From: Candidatus Blautia intestinipullorum
Lineage (GTDB): Bacteria; Bacillota; Clostridia; Lachnospirales; Lachnospiraceae
Direction of reading: 5' to 3'
DNA length: 6,478 bases
NCBI GenBank assembly: GCA_019120475.1
Contig: DWVA01000154.1
Coordinates: 1 to 6,478, forward strand
The notes under the pieces were generated by a model, which was given only the letters and a program-made list of their open reading frames with translations, searched no databases and had not been told where the DNA came from. Position 1 is the first letter of the stretch. The number at the start of each line of letters is the position of its first letter. Of the stretch, positions 1 through 5,236 are shown piece by piece. Made by a program: the position numbers and the translations under genes.

Positions 1-49
1 CATATATCTGAACGTGCAGCAGGAGGAAAGCGTTTCAGCGATCGAATGA
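1..49 (+). CDS. 3' end of an unidentified upstream gene (partial)
   Basis: One open frame enters from the left edge (codons from base 2) and ends at TGA 47-49, leaving only about 15 residues, IYLNVQQEESVSAIE. This is too short to identify. Support for a real gene end is the strong intrinsic terminator that begins 33 bases further on. By context, ChvE-type transporters in Clostridia are often preceded by two-component regulators, and a strand such as IYLNV could close a histidine-kinase ATPase domain, but that is a guess. Another frame also stays open to 183 but would run through the terminator, which makes it unlikely. Confidence 0.4.
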   Translation, partial: IYLNVQQEESVSAIE

Positions 50-82
50 AAAATGAAAAAGTCAATAGCATATTTTTGTCAC

Positions 83-119
83 AAAAATGTCTTGCTCTGT
101 GCAGGACATTTTTCTTTTT
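83..119 (+). terminator. Intrinsic terminator of the upstream gene
   Basis: Arms 83-95 and 101-113 pair over 13 bp, with a single T-G wobble, around the five-base loop TCTGT. The 3' arm ends in TTTTT and is followed by C and another TTTTT (115-119). The A-tract at the foot of the 5' arm means it could also work on the minus strand. It separates the upstream gene from the sugar-transport operon, so chvE needs its own promoter. Confidence 0.9.
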
Positions 120-164
120 CATAAAAATTTACAGATGCTTGCCAACTATCTCCAGAAACAGCTG

Positions 165-173
165 TGTTATAGT
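165..173 (+). promoter_or_regulatory. Probable extended -10 promoter of the chvE operon
   Basis: TGT-TATAGT (165-173) is an extended -10 element, with TATAGT at 168-173. No good -35 lies at 17 bp: the best upstream hexamer, TTGCCA (139-144), is 23 bp away, too far for normal sigma-70 spacing. A weak -35 plus an extended -10 suggests dependence on an activator. The 8-bp palindrome ACAGCTGT (158-165) touches the element. Transcription would start near 180, giving a leader of about 50 bases. Confidence 0.55.
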
Positions 174-191
174 TAAACCATCTTAAAGAGA

Positions 192-203
192 GGGACGTGT
201 CCC
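192..203 (+). promoter_or_regulatory. 12-bp dyad in the chvE leader, possible operator
   Basis: GGGAC-GT-GTCCC is an inverted repeat with perfect 5-bp arms. It lies about 12-23 bases after the predicted transcription start and before the ribosome binding site, a usual place for a repressor site. In RNA it could only form a short 4-bp stem with a CGTG loop, so a DNA site is more plausible. No known regulator is assigned. Confidence 0.35.
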
Positions 204-219
204 AAATAAAAAAAAGATT

Positions 220-224
220 GGAGG
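220..224 (+). promoter_or_regulatory. Ribosome binding site that sets the chvE start
   Basis: GGAGG lies 8 bases before ATG 233. The in-frame GTG at 197, which would add 12 residues, has no site at a proper distance and sits inside the leader dyad. ATG 233 also places the Lys-rich signal peptide start exactly at the N-terminus. Confidence 0.85.
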
Positions 225-232
225 ATCTTAAG

Positions 233-1309
233 ATGAAGAAAAAAACAGTGGCAGGTTTACTGACATTATGTATGGCGGCAGGAATGATGATCGTTCCCCA
301 GACCGCAGTAATGGCAGAAGAAGAGAGCGGCGGAAAGCTTGTAGGCGTTGCGATGCCCACCAAGGATCTTCAGAGATGGAATCAGGACGGCGACAACATG
401 AAGAAATCTCTGGAAGATGCAGGATACGAAGTAGACCTTCAGTATGCGTCCAACGACGTTGCTACTCAGGTATCTCAGGTTGAGAACATGATCTCCAACG
501 GATGCGATATCCTTGTAATCGCTTCTATCGACGGAAGTTCTCTCGGAGAGCCGCTGAGCCAGGCAAAAGAGGCAGGCATCCCAGTTATCGCTTATGACCG
601 TCTGCTGATGGAATCTGACGCAGTTTCCTATTATGCTACTTTCGATAACTATATGGTAGGTCAGAAACAGGGCGAATATATCGTGGAAGCTCTGAATCTG
701 GAAGAGGAAGACGGACCGTTCAATCTGGAGATCGTTGCGGGAGCACCGGACGACAACAATGCAAACTTCTTCTACGGCGGCGCTATGGACGTTCTGCAGC
801 CCTACATTGACGAAGGCAAACTGGTAGTTAAATCCGGCCAGACAGAATTCGAGGAATGCGCTACACAGGCATGGGATTCCGCTAAGGCTCAGGACAGAAT
901 GGACACCATCATCGCAGGTAACTATTCTGACGGAACCAATCTGGACGCAGTTCTCTGCTCCAACGACTCCACAGCACTTGGTGTTGCAAACTCTCTGGCA
1001 GCTTCCTACACAGGAGAATATCCGGTTATCACCGGTCAGGACTGCGACCTTGCAAACGTTAAGAACCTGATCGCCGGAAAACAGGCTATGGATATCTTCA
1101 AGGATACACGTACACTTGCAGACCAGGTTGTTACCATGGTTGAGGCAGTGCTCAGCGGAGAAGAAGCTGAAGTTAACGATACCGAGTCCTATGACAACGG
1201 CACAGGCGTGATCCCCACATATCTTTGCGAGCCGGTTGTTGTTACAGCAGACAACTATCAGGAATACCTGATCGATTCCGGATACTACACCGAGGATCAG
1301 CTTCAGTAA
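233..1309 (+). CDS. chvE: ChvE-family monosaccharide ABC transporter substrate-binding protein
   Basis: 358 residues. It is the extracytoplasmic receptor that binds sugars and delivers them to the MmsAB transporter encoded next. Residues 1-28 form a signal peptide: Lys at 2-4, a hydrophobic core, and a probable signal peptidase I site at AVMA|EE. There is no canonical lipobox; Cys13 follows LTL, not L-A/S-A/G. The rest is a type I periplasmic-binding fold (DUF-free, Peripla_BP_4 type). Family landmarks are VGVAMPTKDLQRW just after the signal, YDR (121-123), FDN (137-139), GAPDDNNA (170-177), SND (243-245), GQD (268-270), a KDTR segment and a C-terminal VIPTYL stretch. These match the ChvE subfamily, whose known ligands include several aldoses such as galactose, glucose, arabinose and xylose, rather than RbsB or plain XylF. 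The ligand of this protein cannot be read from sequence. The coding sequence is regular and intact, and is followed by a hairpin before mmsA. Confidence 0.93.
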   Translation: MKKKTVAGLLTLCMAAGMMIVPQTAVMAEEESGGKLVGVAMPTKDLQRWNQDGDNMKKSLEDAGYEVDLQYASNDVATQVSQVENMISNGCDILVIASIDGSSLGEPLSQAKEAGIPVIAYDRLLMESDAVSYYATFDNYMVGQKQGEYIVEALNLEEEDGPFNLEIVAGAPDDNNANFFYGGAMDVLQPYIDEGKLVVKSGQTEFEECATQAWDSAKAQDRMDTIIAGNYSDGTNLDAVLCSNDSTALGVANSLAASYTGEYPVITGQDCDLANVKNLIAGKQAMDIFKDTRTLADQVVTMVEAVLSGEEAEVNDTESYDNGTGVIPTYLCEPVVVTADNYQEYLIDSGYYTEDQLQ

Positions 1310-1329
1310 TCAATACGGAACCAGTTCAG

Positions 1330-1357
1330 CAGGCGGGGGGCGTTTCTCCCCCGCCTG
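1330..1357 (+). other. GC-rich hairpin between chvE and mmsA
   Basis: CAGGCGGGGG (1330-1339) pairs perfectly with CCCCCGCCTG (1348-1357) around an 8-base loop. Only TATATTT follows, not a real U-tract, so complete termination is unlikely. Such stems after binding-protein genes are known to protect the upstream message from 3' exonucleases or to act as leaky terminators, raising binding protein over ATPase and permease. That role is inferred here. The stem ends 14 bases before the mmsA Shine-Dalgarno and does not cover it. Confidence 0.85.
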
Positions 1358-1371
1358 TATATTTAGGAAAA

Positions 1372-1377
1372 GGAGGG
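1372..1377 (+). promoter_or_regulatory. Ribosome binding site supporting a TTG start for mmsA
   Basis: GGAGGG lies 6 bases before TTG 1384. The next candidate, ATG 1405, is 27 bases away from it, so TTG is preferred. The residues between the two starts (AKILLEM) also match the usual N-terminus of the family. Confidence 0.8.
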
Positions 1378-1383
1378 ACATCA

Positions 1384-2922
1384 TTGGCTAAGATACTTTT
1401 GGAAATGAAGAACATTACCAAAACGTTCCCTGGTGTTAAAGCTCTTGACAATGTAAATCTCCAGGTGGAGGAAGGCGAGATACACGCTCTTGTAGGTGAG
1501 AACGGCGCGGGCAAGTCCACCCTTATGAACGTACTGAGCGGAATCTATCCCTATGGCTCCTATGAGGGAGATATTATCTATAATGGAGAGATCTGCCGTT
1601 TCGCGAAGATCAAGGACAGCGAGGAGAAAGGCATCGTTATCATCCATCAGGAACTGGCGCTGATCCCCTACATGACCATCGGGGAGAACATGTACCTTGG
1701 TAATGAAAAAGGAAAAACATATTCCATCAACTGGAACGAGACATACGGCGAAGCGGATGAATATCTGAAGACAGTAGGACTGGAGGAATCTTCCCGTACG
1801 CTGATCAAGGATATCGGAGTAGGCAAGCAGCAGCTGGTCGAGATTGCAAAAGCGCTGGCAAAACACGCGAAGCTCCTGATACTTGATGAGCCCACGGCTT
1901 CACTGAACGAAGATGATTCCAGAGCGCTTCTTGACCTTCTTCTGAAGTTCAAGAAAGAGGGAATGACCTCTATCATCATTTCCCATAAGCTCAACGAAAT
2001 TTCCTACGTGGCGGACAAGATCACAGTCATCCGCGATGGATCCACCATCGAAACACTGGACAAAGAAAAAGACGATATCTCCGAAGCCCGTATCATTCAG
2101 GGCATGGTAGGACGTGAACTGACAGACCGTTTCCCGAAACGTCCGGGCGTGAAGATCGGCGATGTCGCCATGGAAGTAAAAAACTGGACAGTACATCATC
2201 CCCTTTATTCCGAAAGAAAGGTTGTAGACAACGTTTCTTTCAATGTGCGTAAAGGAGAGGTTGTGGGAATTTCCGGACTGATGGGCGCGGGACGTACCGA
2301 GCTTGCCATGAGTATATTCGGAAAAAGCTACGGAACCGGGATCAGCGGCCAGATCTTCATAGGCGGTAAAGAAGTAAAACTGAATACCGTAACAGAGGCG
2401 ATCCGTCACGGACTTGCCTATGTGACAGAAGACCGTAAGGGCAACGGACTGATCCTCAGCAATCCCATCAAGATCAACACCACTCTTGCGAATCTGAAGG
2501 CAGTCAGCTCCCACGGCGTGCTGGACGCGGACAAAGAGTACGCTGTTGCGGAGGAATACAGGGACAAACTGAAAACAAAATGTCCCACTGTAGAGCAGAA
2601 CGTAGGAAACTTAAGCGGAGGCAACCAGCAGAAGGTACTGCTGGCAAAATGGATGTTCACTGAACCGGACGTCCTGATCCTTGACGAGCCTACACGAGGA
2701 ATCGACGTAGGTGCAAAATATGAAATCTACTGTATCATTAACGATCTGGTAGCGGCAGGGAAATCGGTGATCATGATTTCCTCAGAGCTTCCGGAAGTAC
2801 TGGGAATGTCCGACCGTATCTATATCATGAACGAAGGAAAGATGGTAGGAGAAGTGGACGGTAAGGAAGCTACCCAGGAAATGATCATGTCACGTATTTT
2901 GAAATCGAGCAAAGGAGAATAA
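1384..2922 (+). CDS. mmsA: Multiple-monosaccharide ABC transporter ATP-binding protein (two fused NBDs)
   Basis: 512 residues from TTG 1384, the normal length for the GguA/MmsA/XylG/RbsA group. It is the cytoplasmic ATPase energising sugar import through MmsB. The first nucleotide-binding domain has Walker A GENGAGKST (38-46), a degenerate signature VGKQQ (146-150) and Walker B LLILDEP (164-170). The second has a degenerate Walker A, GLMGAGRT (298-305), with Arg304 replacing the catalytic Lys, followed by a canonical LSGGNQQ (410-416) and Walker B VLILDEP (430-436). This pairing leaves one composite site (NBD1 Walker A with NBD2 signature) fully consensus, as is usual in CUT2 transporters. 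Runs such as LSGIYPYGSYEGDI and HQELALIPYMTIGENM fit the MmsA/GguA subgroup. An upstream extension of this frame to 1225 overlaps chvE and is not used. It ends two bases before mmsB. Confidence 0.94.
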   Translation: MAKILLEMKNITKTFPGVKALDNVNLQVEEGEIHALVGENGAGKSTLMNVLSGIYPYGSYEGDIIYNGEICRFAKIKDSEEKGIVIIHQELALIPYMTIGENMYLGNEKGKTYSINWNETYGEADEYLKTVGLEESSRTLIKDIGVGKQQLVEIAKALAKHAKLLILDEPTASLNEDDSRALLDLLLKFKKEGMTSIIISHKLNEISYVADKITVIRDGSTIETLDKEKDDISEARIIQGMVGRELTDRFPKRPGVKIGDVAMEVKNWTVHHPLYSERKVVDNVSFNVRKGEVVGISGLMGAGRTELAMSIFGKSYGTGISGQIFIGGKEVKLNTVTEAIRHGLAYVTEDRKGNGLILSNPIKINTTLANLKAVSSHGVLDADKEYAVAEEYRDKLKTKCPTVEQNVGNLSGGNQQKVLLAKWMFTEPDVLILDEPTRGIDVGAKYEIYCIINDLVAAGKSVIMISSELPEVLGMSDRIYIMNEGKMVGEVDGKEATQEMIMSRILKSSKGE

Positions 2923-2924
2923 AC

Positions 2925-4097
2925 ATGGATAATAAAGTAAAAGTTTATGAAGTGTTGAAAAAATATACCATGGTCATCGTCCTGGTGGCAGTGGTGGTAC
3001 TTTTCGCCGTGAACACGGGAGGAAAAATGCTCCTTCCCCAGAACGTAAATAACCTGATCGCTCAGAACGCCTATGTATTCGTTCTGGCAACCGGTATGTT
3101 GTTCTGTATCCTGACAGGAGGAAACATCGACCTTTCTGTTGGTTCTGTTGTCTGCTTCATCGGCGCCGTAGGCGGCAAGATGATGGTGACAAACGGAATG
3201 AATTCCTATCTCAGCATGCTTGTTATGGTGCTGGTAGGTATCCTCATCGGCGCATGGCAGGGATTCTGGATCGCGTATGTGAGAATTCCTCCGTTCATCG
3301 TAACCCTGGCCGGAATGCTTGTATTCCGCGGACTTTCCAACGTAGTGCTGGACGGTATGACACTGGCTCCCATGCCGGATGATTTCCTGGGACTTTTCAA
3401 CAACTATGTTCCGGATTTCTTCGGAATGGAAGGCTTTAACATGACCTGCTTCCTGGTGGGCGTGATCGTATGTGTGATTTATGTACTGATGGTATTCAAG
3501 GGCCGCATCACCCGTGCGAAAAAAGGATACCGTGTGGAGCCGTTATCAGGCGCTCTGATAAAAATGATTCTGATCTGTGCTGCAGTTCTGGCGTTTATGT
3601 TCCGTCTGGCTCAGTACAAAGGTATCCCCAACTCTCTTGTATGGATCGCGGTAGTGATCGCAATCTATACATACATCTCTTCCAAGACTACAGTGGGACG
3701 TTACTTCTACGCTGTAGGCGGAAATGAGAAAGCAACGAAGCTCTCCGGTATCAACACCAACAGAGTATACTTCCTTGCATACCTGAACATGGGATTCCTG
3801 GCAGCGATCGCGGGCATGGTAACTACCGCCCGTCTGAATTCCTCCAACCCCACGGCAGGAACGAACTTCGAGATGGACGCTATCGGCGCCTGCTTCATCG
3901 GCGGTGCTTCCGCATACGGCGGAACCGGTACGGTACCCGGCGTTATCATCGGTGCTCTTCTGATGGGCGTTCTGAACCTTGGTATGAGTATCATGGGCGT
4001 TGACCAGAATATGCAGAAGGTAGTAAAAGGTCTTGTTCTTCTGGCAGCCGTTATCTTCGATGTTGTAAGTAAGAGAAAAGCCTTTATCGTGAAATAA
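2925..4097 (+). CDS. mmsB: Multiple-monosaccharide ABC transporter permease (CUT2 family)
   Basis: 390 residues and very hydrophobic, with roughly ten or more membrane segments. Clear ones are near residues 13-30, 47-64, 95-112, 172-190, 208-226, 234-251 and 280-300, plus several near the C-terminus. It forms the membrane channel, presumably as a homodimer. The motif GGNIDLSVGS (65-74), the GMLVFRG segment, and the Gly/Ala-rich ACFIGGASAYGGTGTVPG region are characteristic of the RbsC/XylH/GguB family. It is longer than RbsC-type permeases (about 320 residues). The extra length lies in the middle, around the charged stretch and membrane segments from about 190 to 230, as in GguB/MmsB. AAAGGAG (2911-2917), inside the end of mmsA, lies 7 bases before ATG 2925, and mmsA stops two bases before the start, so translation is probably coupled. 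Confidence 0.94.
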   Translation: MDNKVKVYEVLKKYTMVIVLVAVVVLFAVNTGGKMLLPQNVNNLIAQNAYVFVLATGMLFCILTGGNIDLSVGSVVCFIGAVGGKMMVTNGMNSYLSMLVMVLVGILIGAWQGFWIAYVRIPPFIVTLAGMLVFRGLSNVVLDGMTLAPMPDDFLGLFNNYVPDFFGMEGFNMTCFLVGVIVCVIYVLMVFKGRITRAKKGYRVEPLSGALIKMILICAAVLAFMFRLAQYKGIPNSLVWIAVVIAIYTYISSKTTVGRYFYAVGGNEKATKLSGINTNRVYFLAYLNMGFLAAIAGMVTTARLNSSNPTAGTNFEMDAIGACFIGGASAYGGTGTVPGVIIGALLMGVLNLGMSIMGVDQNMQKVVKGLVLLAAVIFDVVSKRKAFIVK

Positions 4098-4115
4098 TGG
4101 AAAAATATAATGGAT

Positions 4116-4139
4116 TCGCGTAGCTCACAGAGTGCGCGA
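4116..4139 (+). other. Hairpin 1 after mmsB
   Basis: TCGCGTA-G-CTC pairs with GAGTGCGCGA around the loop ACA: 10 bp with one bulged G (4123) and one T-G wobble. It starts 18 bases after the mmsB stop. No T-tract follows. It is the first of three successive stems in this 3' region and could stabilise the operon message. Confidence 0.6.
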
Positions 4140-4148
4140 TCACCCGGA

Positions 4149-4189
4149 CAGACAGGTCTGTATCTCTCAAAAGGATGCAGGCCTGTCTG
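4149..4189 (+). other. Hairpin 2 after mmsB, 16-bp stem
   Basis: Arms 4149-4164 and 4174-4189 pair over 16 bp with two T-G wobbles, around a 9-base loop (TCTCAAAAG). The stem is long and GC-rich at its base (CAGACAGG/CCTGTCTG), but ACTGTGTAATAG follows, so it lacks the U-tract of an intrinsic terminator. The 5' arm also contains its own dyad, ACAGAC-AG-GTCTGT (4148-4161), as DNA. The function is unknown. Confidence 0.75.
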
Positions 4190-4210
4190 ACTGTGTAATA
4201 GTATAAAAGC

Positions 4211-4250
4211 AAAAGCTTCTCAACCGCAATACAGATCGAGAAGCTTTTCT
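4211..4250 (+). terminator. Probable terminator of the chvE-mmsA-mmsB operon
   Basis: AAAAGCTTCTC (4211-4221) pairs perfectly with GAGAAGCTTTT (4238-4248) around a 16-base loop, and the 3' arm ends in TTTTCT. The loop is large and the T-tract short, so it may be only moderately efficient. The A-rich left side would allow activity on the minus strand too. It lies about 30 bases before the srtB promoter, consistent with separating two units. Confidence 0.65.
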
Positions 4251-4267
4251 CGCTGAAATACAAAACT

Positions 4268-4299
4268 CCTGAAAACAGGTTGCAAGAAACTTCCTGGAA
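4268..4299 (+). promoter_or_regulatory. Two dyads around the srtB -35, possible operator
   Basis: CCTG-AAAA-CAGG (4268-4279) ends directly at the -35 hexamer. TTCC-T-GGAA (4291-4299) lies in the spacer between -35 and -10. Both are short perfect inverted repeats positioned where a regulator would block or assist RNA polymerase. Short dyads are common by chance, so this is a candidate only. Confidence 0.3.
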
Positions 4300-4308
4300 C
4301 ATTATAAT
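4280..4308 (+). promoter_or_regulatory. Sigma-70 type promoter of srtB
   Basis: TTGCAA (4280-4285), a 17-bp spacer, and a perfect TATAAT (4303-4308). It is the best promoter match in the window. Transcription should start near 4315, at or next to the Shine-Dalgarno sequence, giving a leader of only about 13 bases before ATG 4328. Confidence 0.8.
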
Positions 4309-4314
4309 GTAGTC

Positions 4315-4320
4315 AAGGAG
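4315..4320 (+). promoter_or_regulatory. Ribosome binding site that sets the srtB start
   Basis: AAGGAG is 7 bases before ATG 4328. The in-frame GTG at 4322 is only one base from it and is therefore not the start. Confidence 0.8.
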
Positions 4321-4327
4321 TGTGATT

Positions 4328-5140
4328 ATGAAAGACAAGAAAAAGAAGACAAAAAAGAAAGGCGATCTTCTGCTGACGATTGCGCTGATTATTGCTGTGA
4401 TAGTATTCTGTTTTGCCGCGTACAACCTGTATCATATTTATACAGAATATAAAAAGGGTACGGATGAATACAATCATATTGAACAGATGGCCGTGACAGA
4501 GCGCGCCCCGGAGACGGAAGACACAGAACAGACCGGGCAGGAGAACCAGGGGCCGAAACCTCCTATTGACGTTGATTTTGCCGCGCTAAAGAGCGTCAAT
4601 GAGGATGTGGTGGGATGGATATACATAGAAGCGCTTGATAATATCAGTTATCCGGTGGTGAAGGGAGAGGACAACGAGGAGTATCTTCATACCACTTACG
4701 AAAAAAATTATAACTTTGCGGGAACCATCTTCATAGATTATGAAAACAGCAGCGATTTTTCAGACTGCAATACGCTGGTATACGGACATAATATGAAGAA
4801 CGGTTCCATGTTCGGCCAGTTGAAGAAGTTTTCAGAAGATCAGGCAACCTATGAAAAGAGTAAGTATTTCTGGATACTCACTCCGGAAAAAAATTACCGC
4901 TACGAGATCATCGCGGCCTATACCACCGGGGTAAACAGCGATACTTATACCTTATTTAAAGGGCCGGGGGACGAATTCCAGAAATATCTGGACACCATCA
5001 AAGGCTATTCGGATATCAAGACAGACGATACCGATCTTACAATAAAAGATAAGATCGTCACGCTGTCCACCTGTACCGGCAATGAATCTACCAGATTCGT
5101 AGTACAGGGCAAAATGGTAAACGCAGAAGATGTTTCGTGA
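4328..5140 (+). CDS. srtB: Class B sortase
   Basis: 270 residues. A membrane-anchored cysteine transpeptidase that cleaves a sorting motif near the C-terminus of secreted proteins and joins them to cell-wall peptide or another protein. Residues 1-11 are strongly basic, one membrane segment spans about 14-36, and an acidic, Glu/Thr/Gln-rich linker (about 50-75) precedes the catalytic beta-barrel. The catalytic triad is visible: His154 in YGHNM, Cys249 in LSTCTG, and Arg256 in TRFVVQG. VGWIYIE, YPVVKG, GTIFIDY and the YEKSKYFWI region fit class B rather than class A or C. Length is normal and the frame intact. No protein with a recognisable sorting signal is encoded in the window, so the substrate must be elsewhere. 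It is expressed from its own promoter at 4280, and the sirtuin gene downstream has no obvious promoter of its own. Confidence 0.92.
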   Translation: MKDKKKKTKKKGDLLLTIALIIAVIVFCFAAYNLYHIYTEYKKGTDEYNHIEQMAVTERAPETEDTEQTGQENQGPKPPIDVDFAALKSVNEDVVGWIYIEALDNISYPVVKGEDNEEYLHTTYEKNYNFAGTIFIDYENSSDFSDCNTLVYGHNMKNGSMFGQLKKFSEDQATYEKSKYFWILTPEKNYRYEIIAAYTTGVNSDTYTLFKGPGDEFQKYLDTIKGYSDIKTDDTDLTIKDKIVTLSTCTGNESTRFVVQGKMVNAEDVS

Positions 5141-5219
5141 GAAACGCCTGCCGGAGCGGATGTCAGACATTGCTTTCGGCACGGTGCGGGATAAAAGCAA
5201 CGCAACAGACGAGCACTAA
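5130..5219 (+). CDS. Possible 29-residue ORF overlapping the srtB end
   Basis: ATG 5130 opens a +1 frame relative to srtB, overlapping its last 11 bases, and runs to TAA 5217-5219. It fills most of the gap before the sirtuin. The product would be basic and soluble, with no membrane segment or recognisable motif. The upstream AGAAG is a poor ribosome binding site, so expression would depend on coupling to srtB termination. It could equally be chance: nothing but its position supports it. Confidence 0.15.
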   Translation: MFREKRLPERMSDIAFGTVRDKSNATDEH

Positions 5220-5236
5220 GGAAGGAGTGAAGAAAA

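Noticed and set aside
25..38. cre-like sequence GGAAAGCGTTTCAG that could bind CcpA
   Set aside because: It matches the core AAGCG but misses the leading T and the trailing C/W positions of the consensus. It lies in the end of the upstream gene, before a terminator and about 130 bases from the chvE -10.
197..232. GTG 197 as the start of chvE, adding 12 residues
   Set aside because: It has no ribosome binding site, lies inside the leader dyad, and would put charged residues ahead of an otherwise standard signal peptide. GGAGG at 220-224 points to ATG 233.
1225..1383. Upstream extension of the mmsA frame into chvE
   Set aside because: It overlaps chvE in another frame and crosses the hairpin. 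The family N-terminus and GGAGGG at 1372 both place the start at TTG 1384.
1826..2300. Degenerate ATPase motifs (VGKQQ signature, Arg304 in Walker A) as a sign of an inactive protein
   Set aside because: These substitutions are standard in the CUT2 sugar ATPases (RbsA, XylG, MglA, GguA), which keep one consensus composite site.
1900..2514. 204-codon minus-strand ORF opposite mmsA
   Set aside because: It is antisense to conserved ATPase coding sequence, has no plausible ribosome binding site or domain, and is a shadow frame.
4202..4207. TATAAA as a -10 element between hairpins 2 and 3
   Set aside because: No acceptable -35 lies 16-18 bp upstream, and transcription would meet the terminator at 4211-4250 at once.
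5170..5200. TTGCTTT/AAAGCAA stem as a terminator, or TTGCTT as a -35, before the sirtuin
   Set aside because: The 7-bp stem has a 17-base loop and no T-tract, and no -10 hexamer occurs at a proper distance. Read-through from srtB is simpler.
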